Below are positions 1 through 12,789 of a stretch of 42,708 bases of DNA, piece after piece. The translations under genes and the position numbers were made by a program. The notes beneath the pieces are model-generated. The model was given only the letters and a program-made list of their open reading frames with translations, was not told the origin of the DNA and did not search any database. This DNA comes from an uncultured Burkholderiales bacterium (GTDB lineage Bacteria > Pseudomonadota > Gammaproteobacteria > Burkholderiales > Thiobacillaceae), in assembly GCA_937949525.1 (NCBI GenBank), contig CALEDT010000041.1:1-42708 (forward strand), given 5' to 3'. Position 1 is the first letter of the stretch; each line of letters starts with the position of its first letter.

Positions 1-112
1 GCATCCCCACGTTCTCAGCGCAAGGGCACCGCATCGTATCAGCGGTACTTCTGGGGTATCAAAGCCGAGGCCCGGCAAAGCGTTGCGCAAGAAACGATAG
101 GACAGACGCTTC
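1..112. other. Left-edge stretch with no supported gene
   Basis: This is the region before trpG. All three forward frames can be read, but none gives a recognisable protein tail: frame 1 runs open into trpG and stops near 172, and frame 2 stops at 98-100. It could hold the end of an upstream gene or just the trpG leader. The only functional signal I see is an AGGA at 99-102, placed to serve the trpG start at 113. Confidence 0.4.
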
Positions 113-685
113 ATGCTGCTGATGATCGACAACTACGACTCCTTCACCTACAACCTGGTGCAGTACTTCGGTGAACTGGGCGAGGACGTCCAGGTGCACC
201 GCAACGACGAGATCACGCTGGAACGCATCGAGGCGCTGCGCCCGGAGCGCATCGTCCTCTCGCCCGGGCCGTGCACACCCAACGAGGCCGGCGTGTCCGT
301 GCCGGTGATCGAGACCTTCGCCGGCCGCATCCCCATTCTCGGCGTCTGTCTCGGCCACCAGAGCATCGGCCAGGCGTTCGGCGGGCGCATCGTGCATGCC
401 CGGCAACTGATGCATGGCAAGACCTCGCCCATCCATCACGCCGACCAGGGTGTATTCCGCGGCCTGCCCGATCCGTTCACCGCCACGCGCTACCACTCGC
501 TGGTGATCGAACGGGAGACCTTGCCAGACTGTCTGGAGATCACCGCCTGGACCGACGATGGCGAGATCATGGGCGTGCGCCACAGACATTTGGCCGTGGA
601 AGGCGTGCAGTTCCATCCCGAATCCATCCTGACCGAGCATGGCCATGCCCTGCTGAAGAACTTCATCGAGGAGCACCGCGCATGA
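113..685 (+). CDS. trpG: Anthranilate synthase component II (glutamine amidotransferase)
   Basis: This 190-residue class I glutamine amidotransferase supplies ammonia from glutamine to the TrpE subunit in tryptophan synthesis. It may also serve PabB in folate synthesis, as is common when one copy does both jobs. The N-terminus [15 protein letters not shown] is typical of TrpG/PabA. The nucleophile is Cys79 in GVCLGHQ, and the His168-Glu170 dyad lies in the FHPES motif; LSPGPCTP is the oxyanion segment. Length is normal for the family. The ATG at 113 has AGGA about ten bases upstream. Its stop overlaps the trpD start by four bases (ATGA), so the two are translationally coupled. No trpE is visible in the 112 bases to the left. 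Confidence 0.95.
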   Translation: MLLMIDNYDSFTYNLVQYFGELGEDVQVHRNDEITLERIEALRPERIVLSPGPCTPNEAGVSVPVIETFAGRIPILGVCLGHQSIGQAFGGRIVHARQLMHGKTSPIHHADQGVFRGLPDPFTATRYHSLVIERETLPDCLEITAWTDDGEIMGVRHRHLAVEGVQFHPESILTEHGHALLKNFIEEHRA

Positions 686-1704
686 ACTACCCCGCCACGC
701 TGGGCAAACTGATCCACCGTGTCGACCTGACGCGCGATGAGATGCTGGATCTGATGCGCGCAATCATGACCGGTGAACTGACGCCGGCACAGATCGCCGC
801 CGCCATCGTCGCGCTGCGCGCCAAGGTGGAGACCGTCACCGAACTGGCCGCCGCCGCCACAGTGATGCGCGAGCTGTCGACCAAGGTGCCGGTCGCCGGC
901 GTGGCGCATCTGGTCGACACCTGCGGCACCGGTGGCGACGGCGCGCACACCTTCAACATCTCCACCGCCGCCGCTTTCGTCGCCGCCGCCGGCGGCGCGC
1001 ACGTGGCCAAGCACGGCGGCCGCTCGGTCTCGTCGAAATCGGGCAGCGCCGACGTGCTGGAGGCGCTGGGCGTCGATGTCAACCTGGCGCCGGAACAGGT
1101 CGCCCGCGCCATCGGCGAGATTGGCGTCGGTTTCATGTTCGCACCCAACCATCACAGCGCGATGAAGCATGCCGCGCCGGTTCGGCGCGAGCTGGGCGTG
1201 CGCACGCTGTTCAACATCCTGGGGCCGATGACCAACCCGGCCGGCGCACCCAACCAGGTGCTGGGCGTGTTCGCGCGCGAGCTGACCGGCCTGATGGCGG
1301 CGGTGCTGGGCGAACTGGGCAGCCGCCACGTGCTGGTGGTGCATGCCGCCGACGGGTTGGACGAGATCTCGCTGGCCGGCGAGACCCATGTCGCCGAGCT
1401 GAAACACGGCACGGTGCACGAGTACACCATCACGCCGGAACAGTTCGGCCTGACCCGCTGTGAATCCGCACATTTCGCCGTGGACGGCGTCGAAGCCGCC
1501 AAGGCCCGCCTGCTGGAGGCGCTGTCGGGACAACCGGGGCATGAGGCGGACATCGTCGCACTCAATGCAGGCGCCGCGCTGTACGTCGCCGGCCGGGCGC
1601 AGAGCCTGGCCGAGGGCGTCGCGCATGCGCAGCAGGCCATCCGCTCGGGTGCCGCGCGGGAGAAACTGGCGGCGCTGGTGGCGTTCAGCGCGGCCGGCCG
1701 ATAA
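682..1704 (+). CDS. trpD: Anthranilate phosphoribosyltransferase
   Basis: This 340-residue enzyme transfers phosphoribose from PRPP to anthranilate, the second step of tryptophan synthesis, in the cytoplasm. The PRPP and anthranilate sites are visible: [17 protein letters not shown], the [21 protein letters not shown] segment, and the conserved [11 protein letters not shown] loop. The start is the ATG at 682 inside the trpG stop; a longer frame reading back to 271 is only antisense-free shadow of trpG. The gene ends two bases before the recQ stop on the other strand. trpC, the usual third gene of this operon, is absent here because the convergent recQ follows directly. Confidence 0.96.
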   Translation: MNYPATLGKLIHRVDLTRDEMLDLMRAIMTGELTPAQIAAAIVALRAKVETVTELAAAATVMRELSTKVPVAGVAHLVDTCGTGGDGAHTFNISTAAAFVAAAGGAHVAKHGGRSVSSKSGSADVLEALGVDVNLAPEQVARAIGEIGVGFMFAPNHHSAMKHAAPVRRELGVRTLFNILGPMTNPAGAPNQVLGVFARELTGLMAAVLGELGSRHVLVVHAADGLDEISLAGETHVAELKHGTVHEYTITPEQFGLTRCESAHFAVDGVEAAKARLLEALSGQPGHEADIVALNAGAALYVAGRAQSLAEGVAHAQQAIRSGAAREKLAALVAFSAAGR

Positions 1705-1706
1705 CG

Positions 1707-3527
<1,821 letters not shown>

Positions 3528-3580
3528 TGCGGATCCTCCTCGGTGGTCGATGCGCCGTTGCGGGGATGGCGCGGCCGGCG

Positions 3581-5482
3581 TCACATCGGCCGCACGCCCG
3601 CGCCCCAGCCGGGCACCGAGGCCAGCAGTTCGCGCGTGTAAGCCTCGCTTGGCGCGCCCAGCACCGTATCGACGCTGCCCTGCTCGACGATGCGGCCGCC
3701 GCGCATCACCGCCACGCGATGCGCCAGATAGCTCACCACCGCCAGGTTGTGGGTGATGAACAGGTAGGCCAATCCGCGCGCGGCCTGCAACTCGGCCAGC
3801 AGGTTGAGTATCTGTGCCTGCACCGACACGTCCAGCGCGCTGGTGGGCTCGTCCAGGATCAGCAGCGCCGGCTCCACCGCCAGCGCTCGGGCGATGGCGA
3901 TGCGCTGGCGCTGGCCACCGGAGAACTCGTGTGGATAACGTCCGCCGGCATCGGCCGGCAGCCCGACCTGATCGAGCAGTTCGCGCGTGCGCCGGACGCG
4001 CGTGCCGGCATCCAGGTGCGGCAGCAGCGCCGCCATGCCTTCCTCGACGATGTCCTGCACACGCATGCGCGGGTTGAGCGATGCGAACGGATCCTGGAAC
4101 ACGATCTGCATGCGCGCACGCATGCGCCGCAGCGCCTCGCCGCGCAGGTTGGCCAGCGTCTCGCCGCCCAGCCGCACCGTGCCGCCGGTCGGTTCGATCA
4201 GACGCAGCACTGCGCGCGCCAGCGTGGTCTTGCCGCAGCCGGACTCGCCCACCAGAGCCAGCGTCTCACCCGGATGGACGGCCAGGCTGACGCCGTCGAC
4301 CGCGCGCACCGCGCCGACCTGACGGCGCAGCAGCCCGCGGCGGATGGGGAAGTGCACGGCGAGTTGATCGACTTCCAGCATGGCGGACGGCGACGGCGGG
4401 CGGGCGGCCGACGTCTGAACGTGAACGAGCCCGGCCGTGCTCCCTCCCAGCGCCCCAGCAGCGCTGGCGGAGGCGACCTGGGCGACGGTGCCGGAACGAC
4501 CGTCGTGTACGCCCGGATCCGCCAGGTGACAACGCGCGTAGTGCCCCGGCGCGGCCAGGTGCAGCGCCGGCGCCTCGCTGCGGCAACGCGCCCAGGCGCG
4601 CGGGCAGCGCTCGGCGAAACGGCAACCGGTGAACGCGGCATCGGCCGGCGGCACCCGCCCGGGCAGGCTGTCCAGGCGCTGGCCGCGCCGCTCGGGGCGC
4701 GGCAGCACGGCGAACAGCTTTTGCGTGTACGGATGACGCGGCATCGCGTACAGCGCATCGCGCGGCGCCCATTCGACGATCTCCCCGGCGTACATCACCG
4801 CCACCCGGTCCGCCATGTCGCGCGCCACGTCCAGGTCGTGGGTGATCAGCAGCAGGCCCATGCCGCGCTCGCGCCGCAACCCGTCCAGCAGCTCGAGGAT
4901 CTGCGCCTGCACGGTCACGTCCAGCGCGGTGGTCGGCTCGTCGGCGATCAGCACGTCCGGTTCGCCCGCCAGCATCATCGCGATCAGCGCGCGCTGGCGC
5001 TGGCCGCCGGATAACTGGAACGGATAGGCATCCAGGCGCTCGGCCGGCAGTTCCACCGCCGCCATCAGCCGCGCCGCCTCGGTGCGCGCGGCGCCGCCGC
5101 GCAGGCCGCGATGCGCGGCGAGCGCCTCGCCGAGCTGCGCCGCCAACGTCATCACCGGATTCAGACTGGTCATCGGCTCCTGGAAGACCATGGCCAGACG
5201 CCCGCCGCGCAGCGTGCGCATGCGCATCTCCGGCAGGTCCAACAGCTCGGTGTCGTCCAGACGCACGCTGCCGGCGGTGACGCGCGCGCCCTCGGGCAGC
5301 AGGCGCATCAGCGCCAGCGCGGTCATCGACTTGCCGCAACCGGATTCGCCCAGCAGCGCCACGCACTGGTTGGCACCGAGTTCGAACGACACGCCATCCA
5401 CCGGTACCGCCGGCCGTGCATCCGCCGCCGCGCCGAAGGGCGGCGCAAACTCGACCCGCAACTGTTCGACGCGCAGTCTCAT
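3581..5482 (-). CDS. Double ABC ATPase of an oligopeptide-type importer (YejF-like)
   Basis: This 633-residue cytoplasmic protein carries two fused nucleotide-binding domains, as in YejF and other peptide/nickel importers, so a single chain can power the permease pair. Domain 1 has Walker [11 protein letters not shown], signature LSGGQRQRA and Walker B VLIADEP. Domain 2 has Walker [11 protein letters not shown], signature FSGGQRQRI and [12 protein letters not shown]. Each half carries the peptide-importer signature sequence, and the linker after domain 1 has the cysteine-rich C-terminal motif of this family ([15 protein letters not shown]). The ATG at 5482 overlaps the upstream permease stop by four bases (ATGA). 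The long alternative frame to 5902 is a shadow of the permease. Substrate is inferred only as peptide-like. Confidence 0.9.
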   Translation of the reverse strand: MRLRVEQLRVEFAPPFGAAADARPAVPVDGVSFELGANQCVALLGESGCGKSMTALALMRLLPEGARVTAGSVRLDDTELLDLPEMRMRTLRGGRLAMVFQEPMTSLNPVMTLAAQLGEALAAHRGLRGGAARTEAARLMAAVELPAERLDAYPFQLSGGQRQRALIAMMLAGEPDVLIADEPTTALDVTVQAQILELLDGLRRERGMGLLLITHDLDVARDMADRVAVMYAGEIVEWAPRDALYAMPRHPYTQKLFAVLPRPERRGQRLDSLPGRVPPADAAFTGCRFAERCPRAWARCRSEAPALHLAAPGHYARCHLADPGVHDGRSGTVAQVASASAAGALGGSTAGLVHVQTSAARPPSPSAMLEVDQLAVHFPIRRGLLRRQVGAVRAVDGVSLAVHPGETLALVGESGCGKTTLARAVLRLIEPTGGTVRLGGETLANLRGEALRRMRARMQIVFQDPFASLNPRMRVQDIVEEGMAALLPHLDAGTRVRRTRELLDQVGLPADAGGRYPHEFSGGQRQRIAIARALAVEPALLILDEPTSALDVSVQAQILNLLAELQAARGLAYLFITHNLAVVSYLAHRVAVMRGGRIVEQGSVDTVLGAPSEAYTRELLASVPGWGAGVRPM

Positions 5483-6840
5483 CGCCGTCGCCCGCGCGGA
5501 TCGAGCGCCTCGCGCACGCTGTCGGCGAACAGGTTGGCGGCCAGCACCAGCGTGAACAGGAACACGAAAGCGGCGGCGAGCTGCCACCACACCACCGGCT
5601 CGCGCGCCAGCTCCAGGCGCGCGCCGTTGATCATGTTGCCGAAGCTGTTCATGCCCGGATCGACGCCGACGCCGACATAGGACAACACGGCCTCGGCGAG
5701 CACTAGTCCGGAGAAATCGATGACCAGCGCGATCAGCACCAGGTGCATCACGTTGGGCAGCAGATGACGCGCCAGGATGCGCGTGTGGCGCACGCCGAAC
5801 GCGCGCGCCGCCTGCACGAACTCCAGTTCGCGCAGCTTCAGCACCTCGCCGCGCAGCAGCCGCGCCAGCCCGGTCCAGCCGGTCAATCCGAGGATGCCGC
5901 ACAGCGCCAGCAGACGCGCATCGCCGCGCGCGGCGGCGGTATCGAACCAGTCCGGGTGGGTTTCGATCTGCACCTGTACCACCAGCACCGCGGCAGCGAT
6001 CAGCAGCACGCCCGGTATGGAATTGAGCGTGGTGTACAGATACTGGATCAGATCATCGACGCGGCCGCCGAAATAGCCGGCGGCGATGCCCAGCGTCAGC
6101 GCGAACGGCAGCATGATCAGCGTGGTCAGCGTACCGATCAGCAGGCCGGTGCGGATGGACTTGAGCGACAGGTACAGCACATCCTGGCCGACTTTGTCGG
6201 TGCCGAGCACGTGGTAATGCGGTGCCAGGGCCACCAGCAGACCCGCCGTCAGCATCACGCACAGCAGCGTCGCCCAGGCCGCACGCCGTCCCGGCGAGGC
6301 GGGCCGGCCGGCTCGGGCGCGGCCGAACGCCAGCCACAGCGGCAGCCACAGCAGTACGCCGCCGGCCAGTCCGGCCAATGCCCGGCGCGACACGTCCGGC
6401 CAGAACTCGCTGGCCGGATCGGCCAGATGCGCGCCGCCATGGGCCAGACGCGGATAGTCGCGCACGTCCACGCCATCGGCGCGCGTCATCGCCTGCTTGA
6501 CGTACAGATGCGTGGCGAACGGCGCCGAGTAGGTCTTCTCCACGCCCTCGCGCAGCGGCGTGAGCAGCGCGTCCAGCGCCGAGCGCACCTCGCCGCCGTA
6601 CTGCGCCGGTTGTCCGGGTTCGGTGTCCGGCAGGCGCTCGACGTAATGCAGCGAATCGAGCAGCCCGATCACGGCGAACGCCAGCAGCAACACGCCGCTG
6701 ACCGCACCCATGCGGCCGCGCATCACCTGGCGCCAGGGCGCGCGCAGCGCCTCCTCGCGCCGCAGCCGCCAGAAGGTCAGCGCCAGCACGGCCAGCATCA
6801 GCAGCAGCAGCGCGTCGGACCAGAGGATGACCGGTTTCAT
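5479..6840 (-). CDS. ABC importer permease, N-terminally extended (YejE/OppC-like)
   Basis: This 453-residue inner-membrane protein is the second permease of the peptide-type importer. The C-terminal part (about 205-450) is a normal OppC/DppC permease core. It begins with the family motif HVLGTDKVGQDVL and contains the ATPase-coupling EAA-type loop (EFVQAARAFGVRHTRILARHLLPN). The N-terminal part is unusual. Two hydrophobic segments at about 5-24 and 45-65 are followed by a hydrophilic stretch at about 66-150, then two more hydrophobic segments at about 152-172 and 190-208. Typical members are about 340 residues or less. The start ATG overlaps the upstream permease stop by four bases. Confidence 0.88.
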   Translation of the reverse strand: MKPVILWSDALLLLMLAVLALTFWRLRREEALRAPWRQVMRGRMGAVSGVLLLAFAVIGLLDSLHYVERLPDTEPGQPAQYGGEVRSALDALLTPLREGVEKTYSAPFATHLYVKQAMTRADGVDVRDYPRLAHGGAHLADPASEFWPDVSRRALAGLAGGVLLWLPLWLAFGRARAGRPASPGRRAAWATLLCVMLTAGLLVALAPHYHVLGTDKVGQDVLYLSLKSIRTGLLIGTLTTLIMLPFALTLGIAAGYFGGRVDDLIQYLYTTLNSIPGVLLIAAAVLVVQVQIETHPDWFDTAAARGDARLLALCGILGLTGWTGLARLLRGEVLKLRELEFVQAARAFGVRHTRILARHLLPNVMHLVLIALVIDFSGLVLAEAVLSYVGVGVDPGMNSFGNMINGARLELAREPVVWWQLAAAFVFLFTLVLAANLFADSVREALDPRGRRR

Positions 6841-7814
6841 TCCAGCCTCACGCGCGGATCCACCAGCGTGTACGACAGGTCGGTCAGCACCAGGCCGATG
6901 ATGTACAGCACCGAGCCCAGGAACACCATGGAGCGGACGATGGCGAAATCCTGCGCCTGGATGGCGTCGATGGTGTAGCTGCCCAGACCAGGTATGCCGA
7001 AGAACGATTCGATGATCAGGCTGCCCAGGAACAGGCGCGGAATGACCACGACGACGCCGGTGAGGATGGGGATCATGGCGTTGCCGAGCACGTGGCGGAA
7101 CAGTACGCGCGGTTCCGACAGGCCCTTGGCGCGCGCGGTGCGCACGTAGTCTTTGCCGATCTCCTCCAGGAACAGCGCGCGATAGAAGCGCGTGGAATCA
7201 CCGATGCCGGCGACCAGGCCGACGATCACCGGCATCACCAGAAACGGCCACGCCGCCCAGCCCGGCTGGTAGCCGGAGATCGGGAACCAGTTCCACAGCT
7301 TGCCCATCAGGTACTGGCCGGCGATCACATAGAACAGGCCGGAGATCGACATCAGCGCCACGCACAGCACCACGCCGCCGGTATCCAGCGCCGTGCCGCG
7401 GAAGAACGCCAGTAGCAGCGCAAAACTGAGGTAACACAACAGTCCGACCACGAAGGTCGGCAACGCGATGGCCAGGCTGGGCCACATGCGCGTCTGTATC
7501 TCGCGCGCGATGTCGCGGCCGTCGTCGGCGGCGCCAAAGTCGAACAGGAACAGGCGCAACGACTTGTCGACGAACAGCGTCTCGCTCAGCCGCGCCACGC
7601 CGCCTGCATCGGCGTTGTAGAACAAGGGCTTGTCGTAGCCATGCTCGCGCTTCCAGGTATCGATGGCCTCCTGCGTGACGTGCTTGGCGCCTAGATGGAT
7701 GCGCGCCATGTCGTCCGGCGTGTTGACCATGAAGAACAGCGTGAAGGTGAGCAGATTGACGCCCAGCAGTATGGGGAAGGCATACAGGATGCGGCGCAGG
7801 ATGTAGTCAAGCAC
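6837..7814 (-). CDS. ABC importer permease (YejB/OppB/DppB-like)
   Basis: This 325-residue inner-membrane permease pairs with the neighbouring permease to form the translocation path. The N-terminus LDYILRRILYAFPILLGVNLL is the typical DppB/OppB first membrane segment. The coupling loop near the C-terminus reads DYVRTARAKGLSEPRVLFRHVLGN, followed by the conserved ESFFGIPGLGSYT. The start is called at GTG 7814, because that places the first helix at the N-terminus and overlaps the upstream substrate-binding gene stop by eight bases. The in-frame extension up to 8078 gives low-complexity shadow sequence. Downstream it overlaps the second permease by four bases. Confidence 0.9.
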   Translation of the reverse strand: MLDYILRRILYAFPILLGVNLLTFTLFFMVNTPDDMARIHLGAKHVTQEAIDTWKREHGYDKPLFYNADAGGVARLSETLFVDKSLRLFLFDFGAADDGRDIAREIQTRMWPSLAIALPTFVVGLLCYLSFALLLAFFRGTALDTGGVVLCVALMSISGLFYVIAGQYLMGKLWNWFPISGYQPGWAAWPFLVMPVIVGLVAGIGDSTRFYRALFLEEIGKDYVRTARAKGLSEPRVLFRHVLGNAMIPILTGVVVVIPRLFLGSLIIESFFGIPGLGSYTIDAIQAQDFAIVRSMVFLGSVLYIIGLVLTDLSYTLVDPRVRLE

Positions 7815-9975
7815 CGGCGCGCTCCCGCACGCCGGCACGCTGCCGCCGGCGATAGGCCGTCGCCGCCGGCGCGATCGCCGCCGCCAGCAGCACCGCGCTG
7901 ACCGCCAGCGGCCACAGTACCGGCCGGTTCCAGCGCGCCTGGTAGGCCACGCGCGCGGCCGGGTCGACGCGCCGGTACTTGAGCGCGTTGTTGGCCATCT
8001 GGTTGGGCTTGACGTTGGCCACCCAGCCGTGGCGCAGGCCGAAACTGCGTGGATGGAAGGCGAACACCCAGGGCGCATCGTCGCGCACGATGGCCACCAT
8101 GCGGTCGATCAGCGCTTGGCGCTCGGGACCGTTGTCCATGTCCTTCATGCGTTCGAACAGCCGATCGAACTCCGGATTGGCGTAATTGCTGGCGTTCTCG
8201 CCCTGGCCACGCAGCTTGGCGTTGGGGCCGTACAGCAGGAACAGGAAGTTCTCCGGGTCGGGATAATCCGCGTTCCAGCCCCATTCGAACATCTGCGCGT
8301 TGCCTTTCTGGATCTTGTCCTGGAAGCGGTTGTAATCGGTGGACCGCACCACCAACTGGATGTCCAGCTTGGCAAACTGTTTGCGGTACCAGTCCAGGCG
8401 CGACTTCGCCTCCGGCCCGCTGGCCATGGTGTCGAAGTACAGCGTCAGCGGCCGACCGCTGGCGGCATCGCGGCCGTTGGGGTAGCCCGCATCGGCGAGC
8501 AGCCGGCGCGCCTCGCCCAGATCGCGCCGACGCGCCTCGCCGCGCGCCGCGTCCCATGTGAACACCACCGGATTGATGCCGTCGGCGCCGGCGCGGTGGC
8601 CGAAGATGCCAGGCGGTATCGGCCCGTGCGCGCGCTCGCCACGGCCATTGGTGAAGATGGAAATGAACTCGTCGTAATCCACCGCGATGGCGATCGCCTG
8701 GCGCAGCTTGCGCGCCCGTTCGGACAGCCCGCCCAGCACCGGATCGGCCATGTTGAAGCCCAGATACCACAGCGTCGGACGCGCCGCCGTGGACAGCAGG
8801 ATGCCGCGTTCGCGCATGGCCGGCGTCAGGTCCGGCTGGCCGTCGGCGCCGACGCGGATGGCCTGGTCGAAGCTGTCCGAACTGATGCCGGAGGCGTCGT
8901 AATAGCCCTGCAGGAACTTGTTCCAGTACGGCACGTTCTCCTTTTCCAGCGTGAACACCACCTCGTCCACCAGCGGCAGCGGCCGGCCGGCATCGGCCAG
9001 CAGGCCGGCGGCGGCGTCGCCCGGCTCGCCGGCATCGGGATAGCGCTCATCGCGGAAATGCGGGTTGCGGCGCAGGCGCATGACGCGGTTGGGGTCGTTC
9101 TCCGCCAGGTAGAACGGGCCGGTGCCGACCGGTTGCCAGTCCAGCGAGAAATTGCGCTCGGCCATGCCCGGCTGGCGGTAGAAGCGCTCTGCCTCGGGCG
9201 GCATCGGCGCGAAGAACGGCATGGCCAGCCAGTACATGAACTGCGGATACTTGCCGCGCACGCGCACGCGATAGGTGTGACGGTCGACCACGTAGGCGCC
9301 GGCGAAGGCCGGCGCGGCGACGTCGACGTAGGCATCGCGCGGCAGGTCCTTCACCGCCTCGGTCAGTTCCGCCGCCAGTTCGCGCAGGCCGACGATGTGC
9401 TCGGCCATCAGTCCGAGGATGGGCGACTGCGCACGCGGGTTGGCCAGACGGCGGATCTGGTAGACGTAGTCGTCGGCGGTCAGCTCGCGCGTGCCCAGCT
9501 CGCGGAAATCGCTGAAGCGGCGCATCCGCGCCAGCTCGCGCGCGTCGATCGGCAGGTAACGCGGGCTGCCGTCGGCGCGCAGCGCGAACGCCGGATGCGG
9601 CTGATAAAGGATGCCCGGGCGGATGCGGATCTCGTATTCCGACAGGGCGATGGCGGCGCTGGGCGCGTCCGCCGGCAGCGCGCGTCCGGCCGCGTCGTAA
9701 TAGCGCACCGTCGGCATTGCCGCTGCGGTCAGCGGCACGAGCTGATATGGCCGTTTCAGATAATGGTATTGCAGCGGCGGTTCATAGATGTTGGCGACGA
9801 ACTGGTACTGGTCCTCGCTGTAGGAACGCGCCGGATCGAGATGCTTGGGACGTTCGGAGAACGCCGTGAACAACGTACGCCCGGCGGGTTCGCCGGGCGC
9901 GTAGGGGCTGTTGATCGGGCCGGAACAGGCGGCGAGCAACAGCACGAACGGGATGAAGACCCACCGACGCGGCAT
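7807..9975 (-). CDS. Family 5 substrate-binding lipoprotein with C-terminal membrane helix
   Basis: This 722-residue extracytoplasmic solute-binding protein is the first gene of the importer operon. It should deliver peptide-like substrates to the two permeases. A short signal with lipobox LLAAC (Cys17) predicts a lipid-anchored protein. The solute-binding family 5 pattern is seen in the N-terminal HLDPARSYSEDQYQFVANIYEPP and in the later PVGTGPFYLAE and VDYDEF blocks. It is longer than usual, and the C-terminus holds a hydrophobic helix at about 683-703 followed by an Arg-rich tail, which would give a second membrane anchor. Only a weak ribosome site precedes ATG 9975. It sits 51 bases downstream of purA in the same direction. 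Confidence 0.87.
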   Translation of the reverse strand: MPRRWVFIPFVLLLAACSGPINSPYAPGEPAGRTLFTAFSERPKHLDPARSYSEDQYQFVANIYEPPLQYHYLKRPYQLVPLTAAAMPTVRYYDAAGRALPADAPSAAIALSEYEIRIRPGILYQPHPAFALRADGSPRYLPIDARELARMRRFSDFRELGTRELTADDYVYQIRRLANPRAQSPILGLMAEHIVGLRELAAELTEAVKDLPRDAYVDVAAPAFAGAYVVDRHTYRVRVRGKYPQFMYWLAMPFFAPMPPEAERFYRQPGMAERNFSLDWQPVGTGPFYLAENDPNRVMRLRRNPHFRDERYPDAGEPGDAAAGLLADAGRPLPLVDEVVFTLEKENVPYWNKFLQGYYDASGISSDSFDQAIRVGADGQPDLTPAMRERGILLSTAARPTLWYLGFNMADPVLGGLSERARKLRQAIAIAVDYDEFISIFTNGRGERAHGPIPPGIFGHRAGADGINPVVFTWDAARGEARRRDLGEARRLLADAGYPNGRDAASGRPLTLYFDTMASGPEAKSRLDWYRKQFAKLDIQLVVRSTDYNRFQDKIQKGNAQMFEWGWNADYPDPENFLFLLYGPNAKLRGQGENASNYANPEFDRLFERMKDMDNGPERQALIDRMVAIVRDDAPWVFAFHPRSFGLRHGWVANVKPNQMANNALKYRRVDPAARVAYQARWNRPVLWPLAVSAVLLAAAIAPAATAYRRRQRAGVRERAGA

Positions 9976-10026
9976 GGGTGGTCGAACCGCCGAAGCTACC
10001 TGCGCCGATGGTTCATGGCGGACGGA

Positions 10027-11340
<1,314 letters not shown>

Positions 11341-11391
11341 TCATTCGAGTAGCGCCACCCGCGAGCGGCGGACCGGGTGTGCGCACGCCGG

Positions 11392-11410
11392 CCGGCGCCG
11401 ATGCCGCCGG
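11392..11410 (-). terminator. GC hairpin after hisZ
   Basis: CCGGCG and CGCCGG form a six-pair stem around a seven-base loop, five bases downstream of the hisZ stop on the minus strand. There is no T run, so it may act only as a weak pause or 3'-end stabiliser. Confidence 0.3.
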
Positions 11411-11414
11411 TGAG

Positions 11415-12569
11415 TCAGGTCAGCGGTTCCACCTGCCAGACGCCGGCATTATCGCGCAACACGCGATCGCAACCGGATGCCGCGCGATACGCTTGCTGAC
11501 CGGGCAGTTCGACCACCACGCGCTCGCCGGCAGCGCGCAGTTCGGCGATGCGCGCCTGCAAGGCCGCGTCGTCGCACCAGGGCGCGAGGATGCCGGCACG
11601 TGCCGCCGGCGGCGGCAGACAGTCGAGCACCTGGCGCAGATCCAGGGAGAAACCGGTGGCCGCTCGGCTGCGCCCGAACACCGCGCCGGCGCCATCGTAG
11701 CGGCCGCCCAACGCCACGGCGCGCGCCTGACCACCGGCGTAGGCGGCGAAGGTCACGCCGTTGTGATAGCCATCGCCACGCAGGTCGCACAGGTCGATAC
11801 CGACGTCTGCGTCGCCGGCGGCTGTCAGCAACCGGTCGAGGTCGTCGAGGGCCCGGCGCAGGGCATCCTCGTCCGGCAGCGTCGCGCGCGCCGCCCGCAG
11901 CACGTCGGCACCGCCGTACAGTTCCGGCAGGCGCCGGAACGCGTCGCGCCAGGGTGCGGCCAGTCCGGCGCTGAGCGCCGCGATCTCGGGCACGTCCTTG
12001 GCCCGCAGCGCGGCGAACATGCGGCCGGCCATGTCCGCATGCAGTCCGGCGCCGCCGGCGAGTGCGCGAAACACGCCGACATGGCCCAGGCTCAGACGCA
12101 ATTCGGGTACACCGGCCGCGCGCAGCGCGGCCAGCAGCAAGGCCTGGATCTCCAGATCCGCCTCGATGCCGGCATGACCGAACAGTTCCGCGCCGATCTG
12201 GAACGGCTCGCGGCTGGCGAGCAGGCCATCGGGATGGGTGCGCAACACCGGTCCGGCGTAACACAGGCGGGTGACCCCGGGATGATCGATCAGGTGCGCG
12301 TCGATGCGCGCGGCCTGCGGCGTCATGTCGGCGCGCACGCCCAACAGTCGCCCGGACAGACCATCGACCACCTTGAAGGTCTTCAGCTCCAGCTCACGGG
12401 CGGCGCCGGTCAGCAGCGAATCGAGATATTCCACCAGCGGCGGGCAGACCAGGTCGTAGCCGTGACCGTCGAACAGTGCCAACAGGCGGCGGCGCAGCGC
12501 CTCGGCCTGACGCGCGTAGGGCGGCAGGATGTCTTCCAGATATTCGGGCAGCAGCCAGGCAGGAGTCAT
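11415..12569 (-). CDS. hisZ: ATP phosphoribosyltransferase regulatory subunit
   Basis: This 384-residue paralogue of histidyl-tRNA synthetase lacks the aminoacylation function. It binds and regulates the short form of HisG, the first enzyme of histidine synthesis. Class II synthetase-like features include LLPEYLEDILPPYARQAEALRRR at the N-terminus, the motif 2-like segment GVRADMTPQAAR, and a Gly-rich AVALGGRYDG block. It ends well short of a full HisS and has no anticodon-binding domain. The start overlaps the DUF2065 stop by four bases. By family knowledge the organism should carry a short HisG elsewhere. Confidence 0.93.
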   Translation of the reverse strand: MTPAWLLPEYLEDILPPYARQAEALRRRLLALFDGHGYDLVCPPLVEYLDSLLTGAARELELKTFKVVDGLSGRLLGVRADMTPQAARIDAHLIDHPGVTRLCYAGPVLRTHPDGLLASREPFQIGAELFGHAGIEADLEIQALLLAALRAAGVPELRLSLGHVGVFRALAGGAGLHADMAGRMFAALRAKDVPEIAALSAGLAAPWRDAFRRLPELYGGADVLRAARATLPDEDALRRALDDLDRLLTAAGDADVGIDLCDLRGDGYHNGVTFAAYAGGQARAVALGGRYDGAGAVFGRSRAATGFSLDLRQVLDCLPPPAARAGILAPWCDDAALQARIAELRAAGERVVVELPGQQAYRAASGCDRVLRDNAGVWQVEPLT

Positions 12570-12757
12570 TGCGTCAGCACCAGCAGGGCCAGCCCCGCCA
12601 GCATGGACATCAGACCCATGAAGCGCAACTGGCCATCCTTGAAACGAAGCATGCGGGAAAAGGCGTCGCGCCAGGCCGCGGGCGCAAGGAAAGGCAACAT
12701 GCCTTCGAACACCAGCATCAGCGCCAGCGCGGGCAGAAAGATGTCGCTCAGACTCAC
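12566..12757 (-). CDS. DUF2065 (YjeT-like) small membrane protein
   Basis: This 63-residue protein has two hydrophobic segments at about 5-27 and 45-61, separated by a short basic loop (AAWRDAFSRMLRFKDGQLR). Its length, composition and place between hflC and hisZ match the DUF2065/YjeT family, whose function is unknown. The ATGA overlap with hisZ implies coupled translation. The location suggests some link to the HflKC membrane complex, but nothing in the sequence proves it. Confidence 0.85.
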   Translation of the reverse strand: MSLSDIFLPALALMLVFEGMLPFLAPAAWRDAFSRMLRFKDGQLRFMGLMSMLAGLALLVLTQ

Positions 12758-12789
12758 GCGCCGCCTCCGCCCGGCCCGGCCGTATGAAG

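Noticed and set aside
1-112. 3' end of trpE
   Set aside because: No forward frame gives a TrpE-like C-terminus ending close to the trpG start.
11415-12569. Histidyl-tRNA synthetase
   Set aside because: The protein lacks the anticodon-binding domain and key synthetase motifs, and it lies beside purA and hflC where hisZ is normally found.
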